Shown: positions 1-8,173, numbered from the stretch's first letter. The stretch: 64,000 bases of DNA from Pseudomonas aylmerensis (GCF_001702265.1 NZ_MAUE01000005.1:62001-126000), one strand, 5' to 3'. Notes: a model not told the origin generated them from the sequence alone. Numbers and translations are program-made.

Positions 1-828
1 GTTGGCGTTTGCCCCGAGCATCTGGCCCAGCAACGGGTTACCCAATCGGGGAATGTTGGGCGTGAGCGGTGCGGGTGGTGATGTGGGACGTTGGCTCAGT
101 GCCGATAGCGACGAGGGCGCCGAGGTGGACCGCGGTTCCAGCAGCCCGCGCAGAATGCTGGCAACGCCCGGGACAGCAAGCTTCTCGCCGCGATAATCGA
201 CATGACGGTCCGCCGCATTCGCGAACTTCAGCGGGTAACTCAGCACGCTCTGTTTTTCATCCGGAGAGCGGCGTTGGCTGCTGAACTGTTTGATCTGCTC
301 GATGTAGCGCCGAGGACCGGAGACGAGCACCACGCCATCTTCGGGCAACTCACCCCAGCCGAATCGGCTGTCGAGCAAGCCGATATCGGTGAGCGCTTGC
401 TTGAGGTCTGAAATGGTTTCGGAGGAGACCTCCAGGCGCGCGGACTCCTGCTGGTCGAGGGTGCTGATATAGAGGGTGTTGTTGTAGAGGTACCACTGGA
501 AACGGTGCTCTACACCGAGACGGTCGAGCATCGACTGCGGGGTATTAGCGCGTATCTTGCCGTTGACGTTACCCTCCAGCAGGCCTTCGACTTGCAGTTG
601 CGTGCCGAAGGTCTGGGCGAAGTCTTCGAGTACATCGCGCAGGGGTTTGTGTTCGGCCTCGTAGGCGTAGGCGGTGTTTTTCCATTCTGGGGGAATGGCT
701 GCCAGGGTGCTTTCCAGGGGGGCAAGCAACCAGGGCAGTACAATCAAACAGCGCCATTGGGGGCGTTTTGATAGAGGTGCAGACGAGACTGTACCCAAGC
801 GGTCGTGCTTGTAGATTTTGTTGTACAT
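1..828 (-). CDS. rscC: Type III secretion outer-membrane secretin, HrcC/RscC (SctC), 5' part only
   Basis: The reading frame opens at ATG 828 and stays open to the left edge, giving the first 276 residues of a protein whose family is usually about 700 long. Residues 1-24 are a basic leader, about 25-43 a hydrophobic signal segment, and from PEWKNTAYAYEA (about 47) begins the N0 domain of type III secretins. Residues about 110-200 fit the next ring-forming domain. The secretin forms the outer-membrane ring through which the Hrp pilus passes. It is the third gene after rspF and rspG, the hrpF-hrpG-hrcC order of Pseudomonas syringae. The Shine-Dalgarno sequence is weak. The gate-forming C-terminal part is outside the window. 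Confidence 0.85.
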   Translation of the reverse strand, partial: MYNKIYKHDRLGTVSSAPLSKRPQWRCLIVLPWLLAPLESTLAAIPPEWKNTAYAYEAEHKPLRDVLEDFAQTFGTQLQVEGLLEGNVNGKIRANTPQSMLDRLGVEHRFQWYLYNNTLYISTLDQQESARLEVSSETISDLKQALTDIGLLDSRFGWGELPEDGVVLVSGPRRYIEQIKQFSSQRRSPDEKQSVLSYPLKFANAADRHVDYRGEKLAVPGVASILRGLLEPRSTSAPSSLSALSQRPTSPPAPLTPNIPRLGNPLLGQMLGANAN

Positions 829-842
829 GGGAATTCTCTGAT

Positions 843-1253
843 TTAGTAAGGCAGCGAGCGCAGCGAAGTGGGAGTGAATTTCTGGGCCGGTCTTGCAAGG
901 CGTGCGGCCATCGCGGACCAGGTATCGCGTTGGTTGAGCAGGGATTCGAGGCTCCCACGTAAATGGTCTTCGTCGCGCACGTCATTCAGAAATCGAATCA
1001 ACCAAAGCTCACCAATCATCGGCACCTGGGAGAGTACTCCCTGGAAATGATTGAGGCTGGCACCTCCCAGCCGCATCCAAGTTTGTAGCTGTGATTTATC
1101 CGGTTGATAGTGAGTCAGTTGGACTCGCAGCAACACAGCATTTGAATAGCGCTGCAGGCTTATTGTGTAGTTATCTTCGTACAGCGTTAACGTTTCGGTG
1201 CGGCTGCTCAGCCATTTGGCAAGGACGGTTTTCAATTTACTGTATGCTATCAA
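843..1253 (-). CDS. rspG: HrpG-like type III secretion chaperone/regulator (RspG)
   Basis: A 136-residue protein between an HrpF-like gene and the secretin gene, which is the position and size of HrpG in P. syringae. HrpG there binds HrpV and relieves its repression of HrpS; assigning that role here is inference from synteny and length, as I see no catalytic motif. The N-terminal half is predicted beta-rich (YTISLQRYSNAVLLRVQLT), which suits a small chaperone-like fold. The frame opens only with TTG at 1253, overlapping rspF by 17 bases. Another TTG lies at 1235, and no ATG is close, so the start is uncertain. It ends 14 bases before the rscC start. Confidence 0.7.
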   Translation of the reverse strand: MIAYSKLKTVLAKWLSSRTETLTLYEDNYTISLQRYSNAVLLRVQLTHYQPDKSQLQTWMRLGGASLNHFQGVLSQVPMIGELWLIRFLNDVRDEDHLRGSLESLLNQRDTWSAMAARLARPAQKFTPTSLRSLPY

Positions 1254-1455
1254 GCGCTGACTTGAACATCATGTGCTTTGCTCGATTATGCTCACTAAAG
1301 GTGTATTCTGACATGCGTCTCTTGAACGCAAGCTCAAAGAACAGCTCCATGTCCTCTTCTGAACCCGAGTTATTTTTTAATGACGCATCGTAGTCATTTT
1401 CGATCCGTTTTACGTCTCGCAGAAGTTTTAGTCTGAAGTCTTTATAAAAGCTCAT
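1237..1455 (-). CDS. rspF: HrpF-like small type III secretion protein (RspF)
   Basis: A 72-residue acidic helical protein, first gene of the second operon. P. syringae HrpF is of about the same size (near 74 residues), opens the hrpC operon and is reported to interact with the pilin HrpA, so a pilin co-chaperone role is inferred by position and size. The start is ATG 1455 with a good AAGGAG ribosome binding site just upstream. A complete hrp box lies 26 bases upstream of the start codon. No membrane segment or signal peptide is visible. Confidence 0.75.
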   Translation of the reverse strand: MSFYKDFRLKLLRDVKRIENDYDASLKNNSGSEEDMELFFELAFKRRMSEYTFSEHNRAKHMMFKSALDSIQ

Positions 1456-1480
1456 GTGATTGCTCCTTTTGTGTTTCTTC

Positions 1481-1508
1481 TTTGTGGTTAGTGTTTCGAG
1501 ATGGTTCC
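1481..1508 (-). promoter_or_regulatory. hrp box promoter of rspF-rspG-rscC
   Basis: On the minus strand the sequence reads GGAACC, 15 bases, CCACAAA. This matches the HrpL-dependent (ECF sigma) hrp box consensus GGAACC-N15/16-CCACNNA at every defined position. It lies in the 90-base gap between rscL and rspF, 26 bases upstream of the rspF start. Confidence 0.85.
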
Positions 1509-1545
1509 CTCTGTGGCAATTTTTTTGGTGTGTAAGAAAACTCTT

Positions 1546-2142
1546 TCAATGCTGGCGGCTTGAAGGAGGATTCCTGTGTTTTAACAATGCATCGAGCATT
1601 GAAGCCCATTCAATGCGAAAGTCACCCTCGTCAGTATTTAAGACAAGTGTTTGAGGTTTGATTGTATCATCGGGGCGAACTACCCAGAGCGTATTACCGC
1701 CGTTGGCGAGGCAGTGTGTCACGGTCTCGAGCTCAAGGGGGTGGCAAAGTAATATCGCCCTGACCGCTGGGATTTGGCTTATCAGCAATTGATGAGTCAA
1801 CGCTTTCAGTCGTTGTTGGGAAGGCGTCTCTTCAAGTAAAAGAAAAATAGCCTTGTTTGCAATTGACGTGGCATATTCTTCGACGCTTTCACATATAGAT
1901 TGATAGTCGACTTCCCAGCGTTCGAGTTGGGCATTCGCACGGTGCCAAAATTCAGCACCGCATTTTTCCAGTATTTCCTCGCGTTGTTCGGTTGCCAACT
2001 GCAGTAGTTGTTTGGCTTGGGCCTTTGCATGATCTATCAGTTGAGTAGCGTGAATGTAACTTTCCAGCGTTTCGCGCAAGATCAGAGTTTGTGGGAGAGA
2101 GGCAGCACATTTGGGCAATTCGATTTTATTCCTGCAGAACAT
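1546..2142 (-). CDS. rscL: Type III secretion stator protein HrpE/SctL (FliH/YscL family)
   Basis: A 198-residue protein, close to the 193 residues of P. syringae HrpE. Residues about 25-100 are helical and charged (HAKAQAKQLLQLATEQREEI), as expected of the coiled-coil stalk of SctL/FliH proteins that links the cytoplasmic ring to the SctN ATPase. The C-terminal half is a mixed alpha/beta region that would bind the ATPase N-terminus. It starts two bases after the rspD stop, with GGAGA as ribosome binding site. It closes the rspA-rspB-rscJ-rspD-rscL operon. The family is diverged, so the call rests on gene order, length and helical pattern. P. syringae names it hrpE. Confidence 0.75.
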   Translation of the reverse strand: MFCRNKIELPKCAASLPQTLILRETLESYIHATQLIDHAKAQAKQLLQLATEQREEILEKCGAEFWHRANAQLERWEVDYQSICESVEEYATSIANKAIFLLLEETPSQQRLKALTHQLLISQIPAVRAILLCHPLELETVTHCLANGGNTLWVVRPDDTIKPQTLVLNTDEGDFRIEWASMLDALLKHRNPPSSRQH

Positions 2143-2144
2143 TC

Positions 2145-2690
2145 TCAGTCTCCGGGCTCCTTAGAGTCAGGAGCAATACTCGGTGCAATACGCCAGACGA
2201 CCGCCTGCCACAGAGTATCGAGGCGGCTAAGGCTGTCGTCGAGCAAAAAAGTTTGTTTTTCCAGCTCTAAAATACGCGAACGAGGAAAGCGCAATCTGAT
2301 GCGTTGCCATGTCTCAGAGGGAACCCAAGTACGTAGCAACTGCAAGGGGTCATCATCGGGCTGTAATATATCAAGTGGCAGCGTTTTGGAGAGTCGAGTG
2401 CACCACTGATTTTGGCTCTCATCCAATACACTCGTCTGGGTGTGGCGGCATGTACTATCAATCAATGCCAACGCCAGTTCGAGTTGATCTGTTGAGGCGA
2501 GGGCGAGCTTAAGTAAAGTCGGCTGAGGGTTTGGAGGCAGACAGGGAACAATGCCGTAAATATTGGCCGCGCACTCCTGATGACTACGGATACGCTTTCT
2601 AAGCTCAACGTATCTATCAACGGCCGCCCAATCATTATGACAAGACATCCAAGGCGCGCTCCACCAACGAGCCCATGCAAGATTATTCAT
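2145..2690 (-). CDS. rspD: HrpD-like type III secretion sorting-platform protein (SctK type)
   Basis: A 181-residue protein between rscJ and rscL, the place of hrpD in P. syringae. HrpD is thought to correspond to SctK, the adaptor between the inner-membrane ring and the cytoplasmic sorting platform. I chose ATG 2690 (MNNLAWARWW), whose codon overlaps the rscJ end by 8 bases, as is usual for translational coupling. The frame can be extended to a TTG at 2738, but that would bury 56 bases in rscJ and has no ribosome binding site. The sequence is rich in Leu and Trp and has no signal or membrane segment. Function is inferred from position. Confidence 0.7.
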   Translation of the reverse strand: MNNLAWARWWSAPWMSCHNDWAAVDRYVELRKRIRSHQECAANIYGIVPCLPPNPQPTLLKLALASTDQLELALALIDSTCRHTQTSVLDESQNQWCTRLSKTLPLDILQPDDDPLQLLRTWVPSETWQRIRLRFPRSRILELEKQTFLLDDSLSRLDTLWQAVVWRIAPSIAPDSKEPGD

Positions 2691-3501
2691 TGAGTGGGTG
2701 GGAGGGAGCAGGGGAACGGTTTGCTGCTTGGGTATCAAAGGCCGGAGCTGGTAATGCTCGCTGCACTCGATTGCGCCAGAAAACGATGGCGATTATCAGC
2801 AGTGCCAGCGCAATAATTGAGAATGTAACGCTGGCTCGCCAAAAGCCAAGATCAGTCCCAGGCACAAGGAACGGACCGAAGTAAGTTAGACTTTGTTGCT
2901 CCAAGTAGGCTGTAGCTGGGACGAATACAACCGTTAATTTTTGCGGGTTCTCGACCGCAGTTGTCATGCCGGGGATACTGCTGGCTACCATTCTCCGAAC
3001 ACGAGCGCGTATGTTGTCGGGATCAAGCCGGGGATCATGTTTTATGAACACCGACGCGGAGGCGGGTTGTACGGGTTCCCCCGGTGCAACGCGTTCGGGT
3101 AGCACCACGTGCACTCGAGCTACGATAACTCCGTCGATATTTGACAACGTCGTCTCCAATTCTTGGGACAAGGCATAAATGTAGCGTGCCCGTTCCTCGA
3201 GGGGCGTTGAGATAACTCCTTCTTTACGAAAGGTGTCTCCCAGCGTTGCTCGGGCAGCCCTAGGGAGTCCGACGGCCTCTAGAGTGCGTACGGCACGTGC
3301 AATATCGGTTGCATTGACAGCCACTGTTACTCCATCTTTGGCAGGAATCTTGGTGGCGCGAATATGTTTGTCCGCCAGTTCCGCGATCACCTCGTTAGCT
3401 TCCTGCTCGGAAAGCTGACGATGAAGTTCTACGCGATCACTGCAGGCACTCAGCATGAATAAGAGGGATAGCGTTAACGCTTTAAGCAGGGGATGCGTCA
3501 T
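2683..3501 (-). CDS. rscJ: Type III secretion inner-membrane ring lipoprotein HrcJ/RscJ (SctJ)
   Basis: A 272-residue SctJ (YscJ/PrgK) protein that forms the periplasmic side of the inner-membrane ring. The lipobox LSAC places the lipidated cysteine at residue 20. The two ring-building domains follow: residues about 24-75 (YscJ first domain, ELHRQLSEQEANEVIAEL) and about 90-185, with the conserved stretch VVLPERV and the loop IPGMT. A single C-terminal transmembrane helix lies at about 220-245, followed by a basic tail, as in full-length family members. The gene starts a few bases after rspB. This is the best conserved gene of the cluster and anchors its identification. Confidence 0.92.
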   Translation of the reverse strand: MTHPLLKALTLSLLFMLSACSDRVELHRQLSEQEANEVIAELADKHIRATKIPAKDGVTVAVNATDIARAVRTLEAVGLPRAARATLGDTFRKEGVISTPLEERARYIYALSQELETTLSNIDGVIVARVHVVLPERVAPGEPVQPASASVFIKHDPRLDPDNIRARVRRMVASSIPGMTTAVENPQKLTVVFVPATAYLEQQSLTYFGPFLVPGTDLGFWRASVTFSIIALALLIIAIVFWRNRVQRALPAPAFDTQAANRSPAPSHPLNE

Positions 3502-3507
3502 AGTTAT

Positions 3508-3873
3508 CTACTGAAGGTTGCAAATCTTATCAACGCACTGTGCGCTTTTACCGATGCTTTTAACTGCTATATGCGTTAGCAATACTGCGTCGGACAGATG
3601 GCCTGGATATTTACGCGCTTCGTCAATGCGCCCACGCTCGCTCAAGGCTCGTAAACTTTTTGTCATACTTTTAGTCAGCACGTCCAGTTTGTCCGATACC
3701 TCGGAAATAGCATTTTTCGGCGAGGTATGATTTGTCTCCTTGTGAGGGGATGATGACGGAGCTATTAATGAGTTGAAAAAGTTGACATCGGTAGATAAGG
3801 GGGATGAGTCGTGTGCGCTGGAGGTACCATCAAACTGATTTTCTTTAGTGGGTGTTGTTCTCTCAATAATCAT
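3508..3873 (-). CDS. rspB: HrpB-like inner rod protein (SctI type)
   Basis: A 121-residue protein directly before rscJ, the position and length of HrpB in P. syringae (about 124 residues), which is a likely SctI inner rod and early secreted substrate. The N-terminal 60 residues are rich in Ser, Thr and Asn and look unstructured, like a secretion signal. The C-terminal part is helical. ATG 3873 is chosen because AGTAGG lies just upstream; an in-frame GTG at 3879 is the alternative. It follows the hairpin after rspA, so it is probably expressed at a lower level than the pilin. No hrpZ harpin gene lies between rspA and rspB. Confidence 0.7.
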   Translation of the reverse strand: MIIERTTPTKENQFDGTSSAHDSSPLSTDVNFFNSLIAPSSSPHKETNHTSPKNAISEVSDKLDVLTKSMTKSLRALSERGRIDEARKYPGHLSDAVLLTHIAVKSIGKSAQCVDKICNLQ

Positions 3874-3950
3874 GGGCACCTACTATGTAAATATTCAGGA
3901 TAGAGCGTGCTGAGCATTTGAATGAGTTTGCTTGCATTCGCATTTTCTGA

Positions 3951-3984
3951 AAAGACCTTCCCGACACGATGTGCCGAGAAGGTC
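3951..3984 (-). terminator. Hairpin (attenuating terminator) behind rspA
   Basis: Six bases after the rspA stop, the minus-strand transcript can form a stem of GACCTTC/GAAGGTC continued by CG and CAC pairs around a three-base loop (3954-3984), then TTTT. This would stop or protect a large part of the rspA message and leave less transcript for rspB and later genes, which suits a pilin needed in many copies. Confidence 0.7.
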
Positions 3985-3990
3985 GGCAAA

Positions 3991-4188
3991 TTATCGGAGG
4001 TCACTAATTGCCGCTTTGATGCCAGAGGTATTAGCGTTTGCCACCGATTTCGCGGTATTGATTACAAGGTCTGCCCTCTTTTTCGCTTCCAAGCCCTCAA
4101 GGGTCGCATCTGCGGATGATTCGCTCATACCACCCCTAATATTCATCATATTGTCGTAAGGGGACATGCTATTAGAACCGATATTCAT
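3991..4188 (-). CDS. rspA: Hrp pilin-like small type III secretion protein (RspA)
   Basis: A 65-residue protein, first gene of the operon behind an hrp box and before rspB-rscJ, where hrpA (the Hrp pilus subunit) sits in P. syringae. The N-terminus is rich in Asn, Ser and Met. The C-terminal half is a continuous helix ending in KAAISDLR, as in pilins and needle subunits that pack through C-terminal helices. It is clearly shorter than the roughly 110-residue HrpA of P. syringae, nearer a needle subunit in size. The start ATG 4188 has GGAG upstream. Sequence identity to known pilins cannot be judged here, so the role is inferred from place, size and regulation. Confidence 0.65.
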   Translation of the reverse strand: MNIGSNSMSPYDNMMNIRGGMSESSADATLEGLEAKKRADLVINTAKSVANANTSGIKAAISDLR

Positions 4189-4272
4189 ATTGTCTGCTCC
4201 ACACTGAGTAAATTAAGGGATTCAGCCATACCTACATAGAATGTGAATGTCTTGTATCGCTGATCCGTACTA

Positions 4273-4300
4273 TCAGTGGTCCAAATGGTGAATGCGTTCC
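4273..4300 (-). promoter_or_regulatory. hrp box promoter of rspA-rspB-rscJ-rspD-rscL
   Basis: On the minus strand the sequence is GGAACG, 15 bases, CCACTGA. It matches GGAACC-N15/16-CCACNNA except for the last base of the first block. It lies 84 bases upstream of the rspA start and 68 bases after the rspR stop. Confidence 0.75.
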
Positions 4301-4368
4301 GCCCATTTCAGAAGAGGATATTTCAAAATGTTTAATTTCATGGGGCAGGGCGACTGATGTCTTATTTT

Positions 4369-5292
4369 TCACGTCAGAGATATGTTCAATTGTTTCATTC
4401 GATAGTAGAGCGTTCGCTTGGCAACTCCTAACTCTACCGCCGCACTGTCAACGCAGTGGCGGTGTCGACGAAGCGATTCTTCGATCAGTGATTTTTCGAT
4501 TTGTTGCAAGCGGCTCTTGAGCGGCAGTTGCCTATTTGGGTGATCATCGAGCGGGGTTAGCAGGGGTGGAAGTTCCAACACGAAGCGTTTGGCGGCCGAG
4601 CGTAGTTCTCGGGCATTGCCAAGCCACGAGTGACACAAGAGTTGTTGTAGCAATTCGCTGGACGGTGGGGGGGCAGGACACTGGAAGTGCTCAGCCTCTT
4701 GACGAATCATGCTCAAGAACAATGGGATAATTCTCTCCCGGCGTTCACGTAGGGGAGAGAGCTGGATGTTCACAACGTTCAGGCGGAAATATAGATCGCG
4801 CCTGAACGCCCCTTGCTCGACCATCTCATGCAACGACCGCTGGGCGGACGCGATAACGCGCATATCCACGGCGATAAACCGAGTTGAGCCTAAGCGTTCG
4901 ACGCCGCGGCACTCCAGTACACGCAGTAGCTTGGCTTGAAGGAGAAGAGGCATACTGTCTATTTCATCTAGGTACAATGTGCCGAGATGAGCAGCTTCGA
5001 TAAATCCTGCTCGTGATTGAGTCGCTCCTGTATAGGCGCCGCTGTTAACACCGAACAATTGGCTCTCCGCAAGGCTTTCCGGGATCGCCGCACAGTTCAC
5101 CGCAACGAAGTTGCCACGCCGCCCTGATAAGCGATGAACCCGTTGCGCCAAGGTATCCTTGCCGGTGCCAGTTTCTCCGAGTAACAGGATGTCAATGTTG
5201 AGGGTGGCTGTGCTTTTAAGTGTGTTTTCAATGTCGGGACCATCAATGAGTGAAATTGCCGTTTCATTTTCCATGTTGAAGGTAGCCGGCAT
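4369..5292 (-). CDS. rspR: Sigma-54-dependent activator of the HrpR/HrpS type (RspR)
   Basis: A 307-residue enhancer-binding protein without a receiver domain, as in HrpR and HrpS. The AAA+ domain shows Walker A GETGTGKD (39-46), the sigma-54 contact loop GAYTGA (85-90) and Walker B LYLDEID (106-112). A Fis-type helix-turn-helix lies at the C-terminus (AAVELGVAKRTLYYRMKQL). The Tyr in GAYTGA replaces the usual Phe, a common variant. It should activate the hrpL-type sigma gene, which in turn drives the two hrp boxes; that sigma gene is not in this window. P. syringae has two such genes in tandem, and only one is present here. It opens the cluster; a TATAAT-like box lies at 5354-5359 but no convincing -35. 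Confidence 0.87.
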   Translation of the reverse strand: MPATFNMENETAISLIDGPDIENTLKSTATLNIDILLLGETGTGKDTLAQRVHRLSGRRGNFVAVNCAAIPESLAESQLFGVNSGAYTGATQSRAGFIEAAHLGTLYLDEIDSMPLLLQAKLLRVLECRGVERLGSTRFIAVDMRVIASAQRSLHEMVEQGAFRRDLYFRLNVVNIQLSPLRERRERIIPLFLSMIRQEAEHFQCPAPPPSSELLQQLLCHSWLGNARELRSAAKRFVLELPPLLTPLDDHPNRQLPLKSRLQQIEKSLIEESLRRHRHCVDSAAVELGVAKRTLYYRMKQLNISLT

Positions 5293-5540
5293 TGACGAAT
5301 GCTTCCTTGTTTGTATTAAAAAACGGTATGCACGCGGTGACCATTGGGAGCAGATTATAGAGGTTTCGAATCAGTATTAAGGCGCTTAGAAGGGCAGGTG
5401 TTGTAGGAGAGTGTCTTTCAGTTATATCGAAGAGGTCGCGTTGATTCTGTCTTGGCTTATAACTAACAAGTCAGCAGGAAAAGTCTGAGGGTGTTTAATA
5501 TTTTGATGTAAGCATGGATTAGGCTTAAGTGATCGCCCAC
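5293..5540. other. Non-coding gap upstream of rspR
   Basis: AT-rich sequence separating the type III cluster from ychF. On the minus strand a TATAAT hexamer lies at 5359-5354, about 60 bases before the rspR start. I see no clear -35 box, sigma-54 box or repeat, and no plausible gene. Confidence 0.5.
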
Positions 5541-5569
5541 AAAAAAGCCGATGCAATGCATCGGCTTTT
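5541..5569. terminator. Bidirectional terminator behind ychF
   Basis: Inverted repeat GCCGATGC/GCATCGGC (5547-5565) with a three-base loop, flanked by six A on the left and four T on the right. It works as an intrinsic terminator for ychF on the minus strand and could also stop plus-strand transcripts. Confidence 0.85.
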
Positions 5570-5597
5570 AGTGTGCGGTGTCAACCGCGGTTAGCGC

Positions 5598-6698
5598 TTA
5601 TACGTTAAAGCGGAAGTGCATCACATCGCCATCTTTCACAATGTAATCCTTACCTTCCAAGCGCCACTTACCGGCTTCCTTGGTACCCGCCTCACCTTTG
5701 TACTGGATGAAGTCGTTGTAGGCGATCACCTCAGCGCGGATGAAACCTTTTTCGAAGTCGGTGTGGATCACACCTGCGGCTTGTGGCGCGGTGGCGCCGA
5801 CCTTGACGGTCCACGCGCGGACTTCTTCCACGCCGGCGGTGAAGTAGGTCTGCAGGTTGAGCATCTCGTAGCCCGCGCGGATTACGCGATTCAGGCCAGG
5901 TTCGGTCAGGCCCAGGGCCTCGAGGAACATGTCCTTCTCTTCGCCGTCATCGAGCTCGGCGATTTCTGCTTCGATCTTGTTGCACACCGGCACCACAATC
6001 GCGCCTTCTTCGTCGGCAATGGCCTTGACCACGTCGAGCAGCGGGTTGTTCTCGAAGCCGTCTTCAGCGACGTTGGCGATGTACATCACAGGCTTGGTGG
6101 TCAGCAGGTGGAAGCCCTTGATCACGGCCTTCTCGTCAGCGCCCATGGTCTTCATCAGGCTGCGTGCAGGCTTGCCTTCGGTGAAGTGAGCGATCAGTTG
6201 CTCCAGCAGGCCTTTCTGGACCACTGCATCCTTGTCGCCTCCCTTGGCGTTACGTGCGACTTTCTGCAGTTGCTTCTCGCAGCTGTCGAGGTCGGCGAAG
6301 ATCAGTTCCAGGTCGATGATCTCGATGTCACGCTTAGGGTCAACGCTGTTGGAGACATGGATCACGTTGTCGTCTTCAAAGCAGCGGACCACGTGGGCGA
6401 TGGCATCGGTTTCACGGATGTTGGCCAAAAACTTGTTGCCCAGGCCTTCACCTTTCGACGCGCCGGCAACCAGGCCCGCGATGTCGACGAATTCCATGGT
6501 GGTCGGCAGGATGCGCTTGGGATTGACGATGGCCGCCAGTGCTTCCAGGCGCGGATCCGGCATCGGCACGATGCCGCTGTTGGGTTCGATGGTGCAGAAG
6601 GGGAAGTTCTCCGCCGCAATACCGGACTTGGTCAAGGCGTTGAACAGGGTGGATTTGCCGACGTTGGGCAGGCCGACGATGCCGCAATTGAATCCCAT
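5598..6698 (-). CDS. ychF: Ribosome-associated ATPase/GTPase YchF (Obg family)
   Basis: A 366-residue protein of the full family length. The G1 loop GLPNVGKST starts at residue 8 and DIAG supplies G3. The altered G4 region is what lets YchF prefer ATP over GTP. The C-terminal TGS domain ends with [10 protein letters not shown]. YchF binds ribosomes and acts in stress response and translation quality control. It starts at ATG 6698 with GAGGGG upstream, 21 bases after pth, the pth-ychF pair common in gamma-proteobacteria. A large open frame on the opposite strand over the same span is a shadow. Confidence 0.97.
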   Translation of the reverse strand: MGFNCGIVGLPNVGKSTLFNALTKSGIAAENFPFCTIEPNSGIVPMPDPRLEALAAIVNPKRILPTTMEFVDIAGLVAGASKGEGLGNKFLANIRETDAIAHVVRCFEDDNVIHVSNSVDPKRDIEIIDLELIFADLDSCEKQLQKVARNAKGGDKDAVVQKGLLEQLIAHFTEGKPARSLMKTMGADEKAVIKGFHLLTTKPVMYIANVAEDGFENNPLLDVVKAIADEEGAIVVPVCNKIEAEIAELDDGEEKDMFLEALGLTEPGLNRVIRAGYEMLNLQTYFTAGVEEVRAWTVKVGATAPQAAGVIHTDFEKGFIRAEVIAYNDFIQYKGEAGTKEAGKWRLEGKDYIVKDGDVMHFRFNV

Positions 6699-6719
6699 GG
6701 TGTTTCCCCTCGGTAAGAG

Positions 6720-7304
6720 TCAGGCCTTCTGGCTGTGCAGGTTTTTCATCGCACGGTTCCATTCACCGGCGAAGATATCCGGCAGCACGCCGAGGGCAAA
6801 GTCGATGCTGGCATCGAGTTTTTCCTGTTCGGCGCGTGGCGCACGACCCAGGACGAAATTTGAAACCATACTGGCGACGCCTGGGTGGCCAATGCCGAGC
6901 CGCAGACGGTAGAAATTATTCTGATTGCCCAATTGCGCAATGATGTCGCGCAAGCCGTTGTGCCCGCCATGCCCGCCGCCAAGCTTAAGCTTGGCAACGC
7001 CGGGTGGCAGGTCCAGTTCGTCATGGGCCACCAGGATCTCTTCGGGTTTGATCCGGAAGAACCCCGCAAGCGCCGCGACAGCCTGGCCGCTGCGGTTCAT
7101 GTAGGTGGTGGGAATCAGCAGACGAACATCCTGACCTTGATGCGAGAAGCGCCCGGTCAGGCCAAAATATTTGCGATCGGCCACCAGGTTCACACCTTGG
7201 GCATGGGCGATACGCTCAACAAAAAGGGCCCCCGCGTTATGCCGGGTCTGTTCGTATTCGGCGCCTGGATTTCCCAGGCCAACGATCAGTTTAATGGCAG
7301 TCAC
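6720..7304 (-). CDS. pth: Peptidyl-tRNA hydrolase
   Basis: A 194-residue enzyme that frees tRNA from peptidyl-tRNA dropped by ribosomes. It contains the family signature [19 protein letters not shown], with the catalytic His in TRHNAG (about residue 20), the Asn of YMNRSG, and the Asp of [12 protein letters not shown] chose GTG 7304, with GGAAGG upstream, because the protein then begins [14 protein letters not shown] like other Pseudomonas Pth proteins. The longer frame opening at 7373 adds 23 unrelated residues. It lies between rplY and ychF on the same strand. Confidence 0.95.
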   Translation of the reverse strand: MTAIKLIVGLGNPGAEYEQTRHNAGALFVERIAHAQGVNLVADRKYFGLTGRFSHQGQDVRLLIPTTYMNRSGQAVAALAGFFRIKPEEILVAHDELDLPPGVAKLKLGGGHGGHNGLRDIIAQLGNQNNFYRLRLGIGHPGVASMVSNFVLGRAPRAEQEKLDASIDFALGVLPDIFAGEWNRAMKNLHSQKA

Positions 7305-7471
7305 GACAGGGGCCCTTCCTTTGGAGTTGTGGATAACATCGCTACACCTGCGTGCGGCGAAAGTGGACGACAAGAGATCATTTACTCAAGAGTAAACGCC
7401 GCGTTATCGCCCGCTTTCTCGCTACGTTTCGGTCCGCGATGTTTCCTCAAGCTCCGGCAATACAGAGTGAA

Positions 7472-8071
7472 TTACTCTGCAGCGCCTTCTTCAGCTTCTG
7501 GTGCAACGCGTGGAGCGTGTACGTTTGCAACAGCTTTGTCATCACCGTGAGCCAGTGCAACAAACTCAACGCCTTTAGGGGCCTTGAGGTCGGACAGGTG
7601 GATGATGTCGCCGATTTCAGCGTTAGCCAGGTCGACTTCGATGAACTCAGGCAGGTCTTTCGGCAGGCAGGACACTTCGATTTCCGAAGTGACGTGCGAG
7701 ATTTCGCCGCCTTTCTTGATCGGAGCAGCTTCGCCAACGAAGTGCACTGGAACGATGGCGGTCAGTTTCTGACCGGCAACAACGCGTACAAAGTCAGCGT
7801 GCAGCACGTGGCCTTTGGCCGGGTGACGTTGCAGAGCCTTGATGATGACGTTTTGCTTGGTGCCACCAACGTTCAGTTCGATAACGTGGCTGTAGGCAGC
7901 ATCGTTTTCGAGCAGTTTGGCGATTTCCTTGGCCAGCATGCTGATGGATTCAGGGGCTTTGTCGCCACCGTAAACTACAGCTGGAACCAGGCTTGCGAGA
8001 CGACGCAGGCGGCGGCTCGCACCTTTCCCCAGGTCGGAACGCACTTCAGCATTCAGAGTAAAATCGTTCAT
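7472..8071 (-). CDS. rplY: Ribosomal protein bL25, CTC type
   Basis: A 199-residue L25 of the long general-stress (CTC) form. Residues 1-95 are the 5S rRNA-binding L25 domain ([14 protein letters not shown] near the start). Residues 100-185 form the C-terminal TL5-like beta domain, and the acidic tail ends in PEAEEGAAE. The start is ATG 8071, with GGAG 9 bases upstream; the frame can open 8 codons earlier at an ATG without a ribosome site. It follows prs after a strong terminator, so it probably has its own promoter in the 8072-8136 gap, and it precedes pth by 167 bases. Confidence 0.96.
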   Translation of the reverse strand: MNDFTLNAEVRSDLGKGASRRLRRLASLVPAVVYGGDKAPESISMLAKEIAKLLENDAAYSHVIELNVGGTKQNVIIKALQRHPAKGHVLHADFVRVVAGQKLTAIVPVHFVGEAAPIKKGGEISHVTSEIEVSCLPKDLPEFIEVDLANAEIGDIIHLSDLKAPKGVEFVALAHGDDKAVANVHAPRVAPEAEEGAAE

Positions 8072-8136
8072 GTTGTATCTCCAAAATAACCACATTCGCC
8101 CCAGCGTTTGCGACCAGCGCTAAAGGCGATATGGGC

Positions 8137-8173
8137 AAAAAAGCCCCGCCCCAACAGTATGCTGGGGCGGGGC
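8137..8173 (-). terminator. Intrinsic terminator behind prs
   Basis: GC-rich stem GCCCCGCCCC with its complement (8143-8173), followed on the minus strand by six T (8142-8137). It lies between the prs stop at 8211 and the rplY start. Confidence 0.9.

Noticed and set aside
69..771. Several plus-strand frames opposite rscC
   Set aside because: The minus-strand frame from 828 to the edge has a signal segment and secretin N-terminal domain; the plus-strand frames have none.
5616..6716. A 366-codon open frame on the plus strand opposite ychF
   Set aside because: It mirrors the ychF gene in GC-rich DNA, has no recognisable domain and no ribosome site. YchF is unmistakable on the minus strand.
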